Source of the DNA: Pseudomonas sp. MM223
GTDB lineage: Bacteria > Pseudomonadota > Gammaproteobacteria > Pseudomonadales > Pseudomonadaceae
Assembly: GCA_947090765.1 (NCBI GenBank)
Contig: OX352322.1
Location: forward strand, 1,693,501-1,757,500
Length of the DNA: 64,000 nucleotides
Reading direction: 5' to 3'
Shown: piece by piece, positions 1 through 9,458 of the stretch
Layout: every line of letters starts with the position of its first letter
Numbering within the stretch: the first letter of the stretch is position 1
Position numbers and translations under genes: made by a program
The notes under the pieces: model-generated
What the model was told of the DNA's origin: nothing
The model's database searches: none
What the model saw: the letters and a program-made list of their open reading frames with translations, nothing else

Positions 1-1213
1 CAAGCCCCGCTCCAGGTGCGCGGCCATCTGCTCGGCATCGGGCTCGATGCCCGCCACACAGTGCAGCTGGAAGTTGCGGCAGCCATCGGCCAGCAGTTCG
101 ATCGACTGCAACAGGTTGTGGATGATCACCGGCTTGAACACGTTCAGCTGCAAATGCCCCTGGCTGGCAGCAAAACCGATGGCTGCATCGTTGCCCAGTA
201 CCTGGCAGGCCAGCATCGACAGCGCCTCGCACTGGGTCGGGTTGACCTTGCCCGGCATGATCGAGCTCGCCCGGCTCGTTGGCCGGCAGGCGCACTTCGG
301 CCAGCCCGGCGCGTGGCCCAGAGCCCAGCAGGCGCAGGTCGTTGGCGATTTTCATCAGCGCCACGGCCAGGGTCTTCAGGGCGCCCGCCAGGCTGGTCAG
401 TGGTTCATGGCCGGCCAAGGCCGCGAACTTGTTCGGCGCCGTCACAAACGGCAGGCCGGACTCCGCCGCCAACTCGGCAGCAATGGCTTCGGCAAAACCA
501 TGCGGGGCGTTAAGCCCGGTACCTACGGCGGTGCCACCCTGGGCCAGCTCGCACACCGCCGGCAGGGTGGCGCGGATGGCACGCTGGGCATAGTCGAGCT
601 GGGCGACGAAGGCGGACACCTCCTGGCCGAAGGTGATCGGCGTGGCATCCATCATGTGTGTGCGGCCGGTCTTCACCAGCTTGTGGTGGCGCGCCGACAG
701 CTCGGCCAGCCCTGACGACAGCTCGGCGATTGCCGGCAGCAACTGCTCGTGCACCGCCTGCGCCGCAGCGATGTGCATGGCCGTGGGGAAGCAGTCATTG
801 GAGCTTTGCGAGCGGTTGACGTGGTCGTTGGGGTGCACTGGCGCTTTGCCGCCACGGCCTTTGCCGGCCAGTTCGTTGGCGCGCCCGGCGATCACTTCGT
901 TGACGTTCATGTTGCTTTGCGTGCCGCTGCCGGTCTGCCAGACGACCAACGGGAACTGCTCGTCGTGCTGGCCATCCAGCACTTCGTCGGCGGCTTGTTC
1001 GATCAGCCGGGCGATGTCGGCCGGCAGGTCGCCATTGCGGTCGTTGACGCGTGCCGCGGCCTTCTTGATCAGTGCCAGGGCGTGCAGTACCGCGAGGGGC
1101 ATGCGTTCCTTGCCAATGGCGAAGTTGATCAGCGAGCGCTGGGTTTGCGCACCCCAGTAGGCGCCATCAGGAACTTCGACCGGGCCCAGGCTGTCTGTCT
1201 CGATACGGCTCAT
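1..1213 (-). pseudogene. fumC: Fumarate hydratase class II, 3' end outside the window, frameshifted
   Basis: The minus strand from the ATG at 1213 reads MSRIETDSLGPVEVPDGAYW, the typical class II fumarase N-terminus, and continues through the fumarase/aspartase fold (THMMDATP, HPNDHVNRSQSSND, GTAVGTGLN). The enzyme interconverts fumarate and malate in the cytosol; class II is the iron-free, superoxide-resistant type. At about 264-272 the family signature [11 protein letters not shown] is broken. The frame reads ...[13 protein letters not shown]..., while [20 protein letters not shown] follows in another frame; removing one base restores PGSSIMPG exactly. The shift falls in the catalytic serine loop, so a protein made from this frame should be inactive. 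Beyond the shift the correct frame stays open to the window edge. The change may be real or a sequencing error. No operon partner is seen upstream. Confidence 0.9.
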
Positions 1214-1367
1214 TCTGTACTCACTCCTGTGTAGTTCGAAATCGCAGTTTAGGCCCTGATTCGACCGAGCGGTTCCATCGCTCGTCGTGCCACTTGAGCA
1301 CATCGCCACCACAGCGCAGAATGCTCTACTCTGAGGTACCCGCCTCCCTCTCCTTGAAGGAAATGCA

Positions 1368-1892
1368 ATGACCCGTCTCCGTGTCCTTTGTGCCGCCGTT
1401 GCCCTGGCTTGCGCCAGCGGCCAGGTACTCGCTGCCACCGCCAGCCACAACGCTGCTGCCGAGAAATTCCTGACCCTGGCCAACGCCGACAAGCTGGGCA
1501 CCCCGGTGTACATGCAGGTCCAGCAGATGTTTGCCCAGCGCTTCGCCCAGACCAAGGCCCCGGCCGCCAAGCAGCCGGTGCTGGAAAGCTACCAGGCCAA
1601 GGCCAACGCCGCGCTGGACAACGCCATCGGCTGGAACAAGCTGAAGCCGAAGATGGTCGACCTGTACACCCAGACCTTCACCGAACAAGAGCTGAAAGAC
1701 CTGGTCAAGTTCTACGAGTCGCCGCTGGGCAAGAAAGTACTGCGTGAAATGCCCAAGGTTACCCAGCAATCGGCCCAGCTGACCCAGCAGAGCCTGGAGC
1801 CAGCGGTGCCGGTGGTGAACAAGCTGCTGGAAGACATGACCAAGGAACTGGACCCTAACGCTGGCAAGGCCGCCGTCCCTGCCAAGAAGTGA
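1368..1892 (+). CDS. Secreted/periplasmic DUF2059 family protein
   Basis: This is a 174-residue protein. The first about 22 residues form a signal peptide (MTRLRVLCAAVALACASGQV, cleavage near VLAA), so export to the periplasm is expected. The body is helical and carries the DUF2059 pattern around residues 100-140 (YTQTFTEQELKDLVKFYESP, then GKKVLREMP). The biochemical role of this family is unknown. The bolA gene starts 10 nt downstream on the same strand, so the two are probably co-transcribed. The ATG at 1368 is preceded by a purine-rich AAGGAA. Domain assignment rests on the characteristic F.S.EEL..L..FY.SP.G.K motif. Confidence 0.85.
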   Translation: MTRLRVLCAAVALACASGQVLAATASHNAAAEKFLTLANADKLGTPVYMQVQQMFAQRFAQTKAPAAKQPVLESYQAKANAALDNAIGWNKLKPKMVDLYTQTFTEQELKDLVKFYESPLGKKVLREMPKVTQQSAQLTQQSLEPAVPVVNKLLEDMTKELDPNAGKAAVPAKK

Positions 1893-1902
1893 GCACGCCG
1901 CG

Positions 1903-2199
1903 ATGACCATGCAACAGCGCATTGAACAACAGCTGGGCGCCCTGGCGCCGCAGCACCTGCAAGTGCTCGACGAAAGTCACATGCACAGTCGTGGTCAGGA
2001 GACCCACTACAAGGCTGTGATCGTCAGCGAGCAGTTTGCCGGGTTGAACAGCGTCAAGCGCCACCAGAAGGTGTACGCCACCATGGGTGAGCTGATGGGC
2101 CAGATCCATGCCCTGGCCATTCATACCTACACCGCCGAAGAGTGGGCCAAGGTCGGCGTTGCGCCGGCCTCGCCAGTGTGCGCCGGCGGCGGGCACTGA
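1903..2199 (+). CDS. BolA family protein
   Basis: This is a 98-residue protein with the BolA fold. The C-terminal half carries the helix-turn-helix-like signature SVKRHQKVYATMGELM (about residues 49-64), with the conserved RH pair, and ESHMHSRGQETHYK matches the variable loop region near residues 25-37. BolA proteins work with monothiol glutaredoxins in Fe-S cluster handling, and canonical BolA also affects morphology and biofilm genes. Ten nucleotides separate it from the upstream DUF2059 gene, suggesting one transcript. The tail APASPVCAGGGH is a low-complexity extension. It could be an IbaG-type paralogue, but its length and motif fit canonical BolA better. Confidence 0.88.
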   Translation: MTMQQRIEQQLGALAPQHLQVLDESHMHSRGQETHYKAVIVSEQFAGLNSVKRHQKVYATMGELMGQIHALAIHTYTAEEWAKVGVAPASPVCAGGGH

Positions 2200-2240
2200 A
2201 ACCTTTTTGTTGTTCTGGTAGAATTTGCTGCATCCCAAAA

Positions 2241-2360
2241 GGGGGCTGCTGTGCAGCCCATCGCAGGCAAGCCAGCTCCCACAGGTAAAGTGCCCTTCTT
2301 GAGAGTGGCGCAGTACCTGTGGGAGCTGGCTTGCCTGCGATGGGCCGCACAGCGGCCCCC
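2241..2360. repeat. Inverted pair of REP elements (BIME) between bolA and trhO
   Basis: Two about 45-nt copies face each other. GGCAAGCCAGCTCCCACAGG near 2267-2286 is mirrored by CCTGTGGGAGCTGGCTTGCC near 2317-2338, and the outer arms are GGGGGCTGCTGTGCAGCCC and GGGCCGCACAGCGGCCCCC. About 30 nt of spacer lies between them. This is a Pseudomonas REP pair; as RNA it folds into a long hairpin that could end or stabilise the bolA transcript. Confidence 0.85.
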
Positions 2361-2419
2361 TGTTTCTTGTGTAACCCGGTCCGCCCCTTACGAGGGCAAC
2401 CACCTGGAGAACCAGCTTC

Positions 2420-3352
2420 ATGTCCCAACCCATCGTCGTCGCGGCGCTGTACAAGTTCGTCACCCTGCAAGACTACGTAGAACTGCGCGAGCCGCTGCTC
2501 AAGGCCATGCTCGACAACAACGTCAAAGGCACCCTGCTGCTGGCCCACGAAGGCATCAACGGCACCGTGTCGGCCACCCGCGAAGGCATTGACGGCCTGC
2601 TGGCCTGGCTGCGCAACGACCCGCGCCTGGTCGACATCGACCATAAAGAGTCGTACTGCGACGAGCAGCCGTTCTACCGTACCAAGGTCAAGCTCAAGAA
2701 AGAGATCGTTACCCTCGGCGTGCCGGGCGTGGACCCGAACCAGGCGGTCGGTACCTACGTCGAACCCAAGGACTGGAACGCGCTGATCAGCGACCCGGAA
2801 GTGCTGCTGATCGACACCCGCAACGACTACGAAGTGGCCATCGGCACCTTCAAGGGCGCGATGGACCCGAAGACCGAAACCTTCCGCGAGTTCCCGGACT
2901 ACATCAAGGCCAACTTCGACCCCAGCAAGCACAAGAAAGTGGCCATGTTCTGCACCGGCGGCATTCGTTGCGAAAAAGCCTCCAGCTACATGCTCGGTGA
3001 AGGCTTCGAGGCGGTCTATCATCTTAAGGGTGGCGTGCTGAAGTACTTCGAGGAAGTGCCTCAGGAAGAAAGCCTGTGGGACGGCGATTGCTTCGTCTTC
3101 GACAACCGCGTCACGGTGCGCCATGACCTGAGCGAAGGCGAGTACGACCAGTGCCACGCCTGCCGCCACCCGATCAATGCAGAGGAGCGCGCGTCCGAGC
3201 ATTATTCGCCAGGTGTCAGCTGCCCGCATTGCTGGGACACCCTGAGCGAGAAGACCCGGCGCAGCGCCATCGACCGGCAGAAGCAGATTGAGCTGGCCAA
3301 GGCCCGCAACCTGCCACACCCGATCGGTTACAACTACAAAGCCGAGGCTTGA
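2420..3352 (+). CDS. trhO: tRNA uridine(34) hydroxylase TrhO (YceA), rhodanese domain
   Basis: This is a 310-residue cytosolic protein that uses O2 to hydroxylate U34 of tRNA to 5-hydroxyuridine, the precursor of wobble modifications. An N-terminal YceA/UPF0176 domain (about residues 1-100, with [15 protein letters not shown] near 35-50) precedes a rhodanese domain. The rhodanese domain has the active-site loop [17 protein letters not shown] (about 175-192), including the conserved cysteine. The C-terminus has a zinc-ribbon-like CHACRHPI...CPHC. ATG 2420 follows a GGAG-like site and gives the family length. A thioredoxin-fold gene follows after 3 nt, so co-translation is likely. Confidence 0.93.
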   Translation: MSQPIVVAALYKFVTLQDYVELREPLLKAMLDNNVKGTLLLAHEGINGTVSATREGIDGLLAWLRNDPRLVDIDHKESYCDEQPFYRTKVKLKKEIVTLGVPGVDPNQAVGTYVEPKDWNALISDPEVLLIDTRNDYEVAIGTFKGAMDPKTETFREFPDYIKANFDPSKHKKVAMFCTGGIRCEKASSYMLGEGFEAVYHLKGGVLKYFEEVPQEESLWDGDCFVFDNRVTVRHDLSEGEYDQCHACRHPINAEERASEHYSPGVSCPHCWDTLSEKTRRSAIDRQKQIELAKARNLPHPIGYNYKAEA

Positions 3353-3355
3353 TGC

Positions 3356-3988
3356 ATGTCTGCTCGCCTGATCTATGTGATGGACCCGATGTGCTCCTGG
3401 TGCTGGGGTTTCGCGCCGGTAGCCGCCGCCCTGATCGCCCAGGCGGGTGAAGCGGGCGTTGCCACCCGCGTGGTGCCGGGCGGGCTGCGCACCGGCGGCA
3501 GCGCCCTGGACAGCTCTACCCGCAAGTACATCCTTGAACACTGGCAGGCAGTGGCCGACGCCACCGGCCAGCCGTTTCGTTTCGAGGGGGCCATGCCTGA
3601 CGGCTTTGTCTATGACACCGAACCGGCCTGCCGCGCCCTGGTCACTGCCCGCGAGCTGGACGCCGAGCGCGTCTGGCCGCTGCTGGCGCTGATTCAGCGC
3701 TCGTTCTACGAACAGGGCGTGGACGTGACCACTGCGCCACAGCTGGTCGAACTGGCTGAACAGGCGGGCTTCGACCGTGCGGTGTTTGCCGAAACCTTCG
3801 CCCGTGCCGATACCCGCGCGGCCACCGCAGCCGATTTCAGCTGGGCCCAAGACCTGGGTATTGCCGGGTTTCCGACCTTGCTGGCCGAGCGTAATGGCCA
3901 ACTGGCCCTGCTGACCAACGGCTACCAGCCGCTGGAGCGCCTGCAACCCTTGCTCGGCCGTTGGCTGCAGCAGGCCGCTTGTGCTTGA
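3356..3988 (+). CDS. DsbA-family thioredoxin-fold protein with CSWC motif
   Basis: This 210-residue protein starts DPMCSWCWGFAP: a CxxC redox motif at about residues 12-15, followed by a helical insertion and the cis-proline loop GIAGFPTLL near residue 175. This is the DsbA/FrnE-like fold. No signal peptide is present, so unlike periplasmic DsbA it is expected in the cytosol, where relatives act as disulfide reductases/isomerases or glutathione-dependent enzymes. It sits 3 nt after trhO, and its stop overlaps the GTG start of the ABC exporter by 8 nt, making a three-gene operon. The substrate cannot be told from sequence. Confidence 0.85.
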   Translation: MSARLIYVMDPMCSWCWGFAPVAAALIAQAGEAGVATRVVPGGLRTGGSALDSSTRKYILEHWQAVADATGQPFRFEGAMPDGFVYDTEPACRALVTARELDAERVWPLLALIQRSFYEQGVDVTTAPQLVELAEQAGFDRAVFAETFARADTRAATAADFSWAQDLGIAGFPTLLAERNGQLALLTNGYQPLERLQPLLGRWLQQAACA

Positions 3989-5813
3989 TGTGCCTGGGTC
4001 ACCCGACCCGGTGCCGGGCAAGCCTCACATTGCGGGCGATCGACTGAGCCGGGCGGAAATCCGCCGCCTGGCCCTGCATCACAAGAAAAACCTCTGGTCT
4101 GCCAACCTCATCGCCGTGCTGGCGGCCTGCTGCAGCGTGCCCATTCCGTTGCTGTTGCCCCTGCTGGTGGACGAAGTGCTGCTGGGCCATGGCGATGCTG
4201 CGCTGAAGTGGATGAACCACCTGCTGCCGTCCAGCTGGCAGGTTGCAGCCGGCTATATCGGGCTGATGCTGGCGCTTACCCTGTGCCTGCGCCTGGCTGC
4301 CTTGGCGTTCAACGTCATCCAGGCTAAGCTGTTTGCCGGTTTGGCCAAAGATATCGTCTACCGCCTGCGCATCCGCCTGATCGAGCGGCTCAAGCGTATT
4401 TCGCTGAAGGAATACGAAAGCCTGGGCAGTGGCACGGTAACCACCCATCTGGTCACCGACCTGGACACGCTCGACAAGTTCGTTGGCGAAACCCTCAGCC
4501 GCTTCCTGGTGGCCATGCTGACCCTGACCGGCACGGCGGCGATCCTGATCTGGATGCACTGGCAGCTGGCCTTGCTGATCTTGCTGTTCAACCCGCTGGT
4601 GATCTACTTCACCGTGCAGTTGGGCAAGCGCGTCAAACACCTGAAAAAACTCGAGAACGACAGCACCGCGCGTTTTACCCAAGCGCTGACGGAAACCCTT
4701 GATGCCATCCAGGAAATCCGTGCCAGCAACCGCCAGGGGTACTTCCTTGGCCGTTTGGGCCTGCGCGCCCGCGAAGTGCGTGACTACGCCGTGGATTCGC
4801 AGTGGAAGAGCGATGCCAGCGGCCGTGCCAGCGGCCTGCTGTTCCAGTTCGGCATCGACATCTTCCGCGCTGCCGCCATGCTGACCGTGCTGTTCTCCGA
4901 CCTTTCCATCGGCCAGATGCTGGCGGTGTTCAGCTACCTGTGGTTCATGATCGGCCCGGTGGAGCAACTGCTCAACCTGCAATATGCCTACTACGCCGCG
5001 GGTGGTGCGCTTAGCCGCCTTAACGAGCTGCTGGCGCGTGATGACGAGCCGCAGTACCCGGCTGCCAGCGACCCGTTCGCCGGCCGTGAGACGGTGGGCA
5101 TCGAAGTGCGCGACTTGCGCTTTGCCTATGCTGACGAGCCGGTGCTGGAGAACCTCGACCTGTCTATCGCCCCGGGCGAAAAGGTGGCGATTGTCGGTGC
5201 CAGTGGTGGCGGCAAAAGCACCCTGGTGCAACTGCTGCTGGGCCTGTACAGCGCCCAGGCCGGGACCATTCGCTTTGGCGGCGCCAGCCTGCAGGAAATT
5301 GGCCTGGAAACCCTGCGCGAAAACGTTGCGGTGGTGTTGCAGCACCCGTCGTTGTTCAACGACACCGTACGCGCCAACCTGACCATGGGCCGTGACAGTA
5401 GCGATGAGGCCTGCTGGCAGGCGCTGCGCATCGCCCAACTGGATGCCACCATCGCCGCCTTGCCGCAGGGCCTGGACAGTGTGGTCGGGCGTTCCGGCGT
5501 GCGCTTGTCGGGCGGGCAGCGGCAGCGCTTGGCCATTGCCCGCATGGTGCTGGCCGAGCCCAAGGTGGTCATCCTTGACGAAGCCACCTCGGCGCTGGAT
5601 GCCGCCACCGAGTACAACCTGCACCAGGCCCTGGCGCGCTTCCTCAGCGGCCGTACCACACTGATCATCGCCCACCGCCTGTCGGCGGTGAAGCAGGCCG
5701 ACCGGGTGCTGGTGTTCGATGGCGGGCATGTGGCCGAAGATGGCGACCACCAGCAGCTGATTGCCGAGGGTGGGTTGTACGCCAAGCTTTATGGGCACCT
5801 GCAGCAAAGCTGA
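3981..5813 (+). CDS. ABC exporter, fused permease and ATPase (MsbA/MdlB type)
   Basis: This is a 610-residue half-transporter. The membrane domain has about six helices (residues about 40-310, with SVPIPLLLPLLVDEVL and LMLALTLCLRLAALAF). The ATPase domain follows with Walker A GASGGGKST near residue 405, signature RLSGGQRQR near 509, Walker B VVILDEATS near 530 and the H-loop IIAHRL. It should act as a homodimer exporting a lipid, peptide or drug from the inner membrane; the substrate is unknown. The start is GTG 3981, inside the preceding gene, indicating translational coupling. Confidence 0.9.
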   Translation: MLDVPGSPDPVPGKPHIAGDRLSRAEIRRLALHHKKNLWSANLIAVLAACCSVPIPLLLPLLVDEVLLGHGDAALKWMNHLLPSSWQVAAGYIGLMLALTLCLRLAALAFNVIQAKLFAGLAKDIVYRLRIRLIERLKRISLKEYESLGSGTVTTHLVTDLDTLDKFVGETLSRFLVAMLTLTGTAAILIWMHWQLALLILLFNPLVIYFTVQLGKRVKHLKKLENDSTARFTQALTETLDAIQEIRASNRQGYFLGRLGLRAREVRDYAVDSQWKSDASGRASGLLFQFGIDIFRAAAMLTVLFSDLSIGQMLAVFSYLWFMIGPVEQLLNLQYAYYAAGGALSRLNELLARDDEPQYPAASDPFAGRETVGIEVRDLRFAYADEPVLENLDLSIAPGEKVAIVGASGGGKSTLVQLLLGLYSAQAGTIRFGGASLQEIGLETLRENVAVVLQHPSLFNDTVRANLTMGRDSSDEACWQALRIAQLDATIAALPQGLDSVVGRSGVRLSGGQRQRLAIARMVLAEPKVVILDEATSALDAATEYNLHQALARFLSGRTTLIIAHRLSAVKQADRVLVFDGGHVAEDGDHQQLIAEGGLYAKLYGHLQQS

Positions 5814-5831
5814 TTCTTGCGCTGTCTCTGT

Positions 5832-5923
5832 GGCCCTATCGCCGGCAAGCCAGCTCCCACAGGATTACCACAGGCCTGAGCATTGTGGGGTTCCTGTGGG
5901 AGCGGCTTGCCGGCGATAGGGCC
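5832..5923. repeat. Inverted REP pair between the ABC exporter and the GGDEF/EAL gene
   Basis: GGCCCTATCGCCGGCAAGCC at 5832-5851 is mirrored by GGCTTGCCGGCGATAGGGCC at 5904-5923, and both arms carry the GAGCTCCCACAGG-like core. The spacer is about 30 nt. It probably serves as a transcript end for the upstream operon. Confidence 0.85.
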
Positions 5924-6049
5924 AGCACAGGCCATGCACATAGCCGGCGATTCCCTGTCATAAAAAACCCCGTCACGTTGATGGCAGATGGCCTACGCTG
6001 TGCTTGTCTGGGTCGATTTACGCCTTATCTGCTCTGTGACAGGGACTCC

Positions 6050-8506
6050 ATGAAGGGACATCGCACACTCGAAGCGCCAAAGTTGCTCGGCATTACCTGG
6101 CCCTTCATCGCCGTTGTGGTCTTCCAGGTGGCGCTGGGCAGCCTTAGCCTTTTTACGCTCTCGGCCGTACGCGCCTATGTTGCGGGTGAAAGCCTGTGGT
6201 CCAAGGCGCAGAAAGACGCCATCTACTACCTCAACCTGTACGCCGACACCCGCGACGAGAGCACCTACCAGCGTTATCGCCAGGCCATTACCGTGCCCCA
6301 GGGCGACCACCAGTTGCGCGAGGTGCTCGACCAGCCCAGCCCCGATCTGGAGGCTGCGCGCCAGGCGGTACTGCAAGGTGGCAACCACCCCGACGATGTC
6401 GAGCGGATCATCTGGTTCTACCGTAACTTCCGCAACATCAGCTACATGCAGACAGCCATCGACTACTGGGACATTGGCGACGACTACCTGGCCAAACTGG
6501 ATGTGCTGGCCGGCGAAATGCGCCAAAGCTTTGCCAGTGGCCCGGCCGACGCCCAGGCAGTCAACGCCTGGAAGGCTCGCATCGTCACCATCAACGAGGG
6601 GGTCACACCCGCTGCCAAGGCGTTCAGCGATGCCTTGGGCGAGGGCTCGCGCATGTTGCTGCGGGTGCTGCTGATCACCAACCTGCTGACAGCGATGTTC
6701 CTTATTACCATCGCCTGGCGCCGCTCCAGCAAGCTGCTGTCCCAGCGTCAGGCCTTCGCCAGCGCCCTGCAGGAAGAAAAAGAGCGGGCGCAGACCACCT
6801 TGCAGGCCATTGGCGATGCGGTCATTACCACCGATGTAGAGGGCTGCATCGGCTACATGAACCCGGCTGCAGAGCAACTGACCCACTGGCAGTCTGGCCA
6901 GGCCCAGGGCCTGCCGCTGTCTGCGCTGTTCAGCCTGGTGGACGAGCAGGCCGAGGAAGATGGCCGTAGCCTGGTCGAGCAGGTGCTGAGCGGCAGCCTC
7001 AAGGGTGGCGCCGAGCACGCCCGGCTGATCCAGCGCCTGGACGGCAGTACCGTGTCGATCAACCTGGTGGGCTCGCCGATCGTCAGTGACGGCCAGCTCA
7101 GTGGCATTGTGCTGGTGCTGCATGACATGACCCAGGAGCGCCAGTACATTGCCAACCTGTCCTGGCAGGCCACCCATGACGCCCTGACTGGCCTGGCCAA
7201 CCGCCGGGAGTTCGAATACCGCCTGGAGCAGGCATTGAACGGCCTGGCCCGCCAGGCCGGGCGGCATTCGCTGATGTTCCTTGACCTTGACCAGTTCAAG
7301 CTGGTGAACGACACCTGCGGCCATGCCGCTGGCGACGAATTGCTGCGGCACATCTGCGCCGTGTTGCAATCCGGCCTGCGCGAAGGTGACACGCTGGCCC
7401 GGCTGGGTGGCGACGAGTTTGGCGTGCTGCTGGAAAGTTGCCCGCCTGACCAGGCCGAGCGCATCGCCGAGCAGCTGCGCCAGATGGTGCAAAGCCTGCA
7501 CTTTGTGTGGAAGGGGCGGCCGTTCGTCACCACGGTCAGTATCGGCCTGGTGCACATGGCCCAAAGCCCCGGCACCCTGGAAACCTCGCTGCGTGCCGCG
7601 GACATGGCCTGCTACATGGCCAAGGAGAAGGGGCGCAACCGCGTGCAGGTGTACCACGCCGACGACAGCGAGCTGTCCATGCGGTTTGGCGAAATGGCCT
7701 GGATCCAGCGCTTGCACGTGGCCCTGGAAGAAAACCGCTTCTGCCTGTACGCCCAGGAAATTGCGCCGCTAAAAACCTTCGAAGGCCCAGGCCATATCGA
7801 AATCCTGCTGCGCCTGTATGACGAAAGTGGCCGTACCATCCTGCCCAGCAGCTTCATCCCGGCCGCCGAGCGCTACGGCCTGATGACTGCGCTGGACCGC
7901 TGGGTGGTGCGCAATGTGTTCCAGGTGGTGCGCCAATGCCTGGACGAAGGCCGCGAAGGGCCGCTGTCGATCTGTGCGATCAACCTGTCGGGGTCGAGCA
8001 TCGGCGATGACAAGTTCCTCGAGTACCTGCAGCGGTTGTTTGTCGAGTACGCCATCCCGCCACGGATGATCTGTTTCGAAATTACCGAAACCAGTGCAAT
8101 TGCCAACCTGGGCAGCGCCATTCGTTTCATCAACGAGCTGAAGGGGCTGGGTTGCCGCTTCTCGCTCGATGACTTCTGCGCCGGCATGTCCTCGTTTGCC
8201 TACCTCAAGCACCTGCCTGTTGACTATTTGAAGATCGACGGCAGTTTCGTCAAGGACATGCTCGACGACCCGGTCAACCGGGCCATGGTCGAGGTCATCA
8301 ACCACATCGGCCATGTCATGGGCAAACGCACCATCGCCGAGTTCGTCGAAACACCCTTGATCGAACAGGCCCTGCAGGAAATAGGCGTGGACTACGCCCA
8401 GGGTTACCTGATCGAGCGCCCCCAGGTGTTCACCTGTGACAGTCTGCAGCGCCAACGGATCGCCGCCCGGCCTCTGTTGCAGCGGGCGCCTGGCACGTTT
8501 CGCTAG
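6050..8506 (+). CDS. Membrane sensor with PAS, GGDEF and EAL domains (c-di-GMP turnover)
   Basis: ATG 6050 gives 818 residues; the frame is open further upstream, but that part runs through a REP pair and is not coding. Transmembrane helices lie at about 12-38 and 200-223 and bracket a helical periplasmic sensor. A PAS domain follows (about 245-360). The GGDEF domain has an intact active site GGDEF near 452, preceded by a product-inhibition I-site REGD five residues upstream. The EAL domain (about 555-805) has EILLRL instead of EAL, FEITET, DDFCAGMSS and KIDGSFVK. It may make, degrade or sense c-di-GMP; AEFVE where AEGVE is usual could weaken the phosphodiesterase. A TenA-like gene follows 30 nt later. 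Confidence 0.9.
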   Translation: MKGHRTLEAPKLLGITWPFIAVVVFQVALGSLSLFTLSAVRAYVAGESLWSKAQKDAIYYLNLYADTRDESTYQRYRQAITVPQGDHQLREVLDQPSPDLEAARQAVLQGGNHPDDVERIIWFYRNFRNISYMQTAIDYWDIGDDYLAKLDVLAGEMRQSFASGPADAQAVNAWKARIVTINEGVTPAAKAFSDALGEGSRMLLRVLLITNLLTAMFLITIAWRRSSKLLSQRQAFASALQEEKERAQTTLQAIGDAVITTDVEGCIGYMNPAAEQLTHWQSGQAQGLPLSALFSLVDEQAEEDGRSLVEQVLSGSLKGGAEHARLIQRLDGSTVSINLVGSPIVSDGQLSGIVLVLHDMTQERQYIANLSWQATHDALTGLANRREFEYRLEQALNGLARQAGRHSLMFLDLDQFKLVNDTCGHAAGDELLRHICAVLQSGLREGDTLARLGGDEFGVLLESCPPDQAERIAEQLRQMVQSLHFVWKGRPFVTTVSIGLVHMAQSPGTLETSLRAADMACYMAKEKGRNRVQVYHADDSELSMRFGEMAWIQRLHVALEENRFCLYAQEIAPLKTFEGPGHIEILLRLYDESGRTILPSSFIPAAERYGLMTALDRWVVRNVFQVVRQCLDEGREGPLSICAINLSGSSIGDDKFLEYLQRLFVEYAIPPRMICFEITETSAIANLGSAIRFINELKGLGCRFSLDDFCAGMSSFAYLKHLPVDYLKIDGSFVKDMLDDPVNRAMVEVINHIGHVMGKRTIAEFVETPLIEQALQEIGVDYAQGYLIERPQVFTCDSLQRQRIAARPLLQRAPGTFR

Positions 8507-8536
8507 CAAGAAATCACAAGGATCAAGGAGCTGAAA

Positions 8537-9322
8537 GTGATTGATGCATTCGTTCGTATCGGGCCTTTGATGGACCCCGCCAGCTATCCCCAATGGGCCC
8601 AGCAACTGATTGAAGACTGCCGCGAGAGCAAGCGCCGGGTGGTAGAGCATGAGTTCTACGCGCGCCTGCGCGACGGCCAGCTCAAACAGTCGACCATTCG
8701 TCAGTACCTGATCGGTGGCTGGCCGGTGGTGGAGCAGTTTTCGCTGTACATGGCCCATAACCTGACCAAGACCCGCTATGGCCGCCACCAGGGCGAAGAC
8801 ATGGCGCGGCGCTGGCTGATGCGCAACATCCGCGTTGAGCTCAACCATGCCGACTACTGGGTGAACTGGTGCCAGGCCCATGGTGTGCACCTGCATGAGC
8901 TACAGGCCCAGGAGGTGCCACCCGAGCTGAACGGCCTGAACGACTGGTGCTGGCGCGTGTGTGCCACCGAGAACCTGGCCATTTCCATGGCAGCCACCAA
9001 CTACGCTATCGAAGGTGCGACCGGGGAATGGTCGGCGGTGGTGTGCTCGACCGACACCTATGCCCTGGGCTTCCCGGAAGACCAGCGCAAGCGGGCGATG
9101 AAGTGGCTGAAGATGCATGCCCAGTATGACGATGCGCACCCGTGGGAGGCGCTGGAGATCATCTGCACCCTGGCCGGCGAGAACCCGACCCTGGGGCTGC
9201 GTACCGAGTTGCGCAGGGCGATTTGCAAGAGCTATGACTGCATGTACCTGTTCCTGGAGCGGTGCATGCAGCTGGAAGGGCGCCAGCAAGGCCGTTTGCG
9301 CCCGGCGTTGGCAGCCGGCTGA
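8537..9322 (+). CDS. TenA/PqqC-like (heme-oxygenase fold) protein
   Basis: This is a 261-residue all-helical protein of the TenA/THI-4/PqqC superfamily. It has EHEFYARLRDGQLKQSTIRQ near residues 36-55 and a histidine/glutamate-rich core (VEQFSLYMAHN, RVELNHADYWVNW) that could bind a metal. True TenA hydrolyses aminopyrimidines in thiamin salvage, whereas many Pseudomonas relatives are labelled iron-containing redox enzymes. No thi genes are adjacent, so the role is open. The GTG start at 8537 is supported by AAGGAG at 8525-8530. Confidence 0.8.
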   Translation: MIDAFVRIGPLMDPASYPQWAQQLIEDCRESKRRVVEHEFYARLRDGQLKQSTIRQYLIGGWPVVEQFSLYMAHNLTKTRYGRHQGEDMARRWLMRNIRVELNHADYWVNWCQAHGVHLHELQAQEVPPELNGLNDWCWRVCATENLAISMAATNYAIEGATGEWSAVVCSTDTYALGFPEDQRKRAMKWLKMHAQYDDAHPWEALEIICTLAGENPTLGLRTELRRAICKSYDCMYLFLERCMQLEGRQQGRLRPALAAG

Positions 9323-9337
9323 TCGCTCACCTGGCCG

Positions 9338-9445
9338 GCCCATTCGCGGCACAAGGCCGCTCCTACAGGGATAGCATTCCCGTCGGCTTGTGCATTCCCC
9401 TGTAGGAGCGGCCTTGTGCCGCGAATGGGCTGCAAAGCAGCCCCG
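9338..9445. repeat. Inverted REP pair between convergent tenA-like and yciK genes
   Basis: CCCATTCGCGGCACAAGGCC followed by GCTCCTACAGGG (about 9340-9371) is mirrored by CCCCTGTAGGAGC and GGCCTTGTGCCGCGAATGGG (about 9397-9429). The outer loops GGCTGCAAAGCAGCC complete the second copy. It sits between convergent genes, where it could act as a two-way terminator. Confidence 0.85.
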
Positions 9446-9458
9446 GCAATCTCAAGCC

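Noticed and set aside
2054..4021. 655-codon minus-strand frame opposite trhO and the DsbA-like gene
   Set aside because: High-GC antisense shadow; the plus-strand genes have clear families and catalytic motifs.
3999..5807. 602-codon minus-strand frame opposite the ABC exporter
   Set aside because: Antisense shadow with His/Gln-rich composition typical of reversed GC-rich genes.
5885..6049. N-terminal extension of the GGDEF/EAL protein
   Set aside because: It would translate a REP arm; ATG 6050 immediately precedes the membrane anchor.
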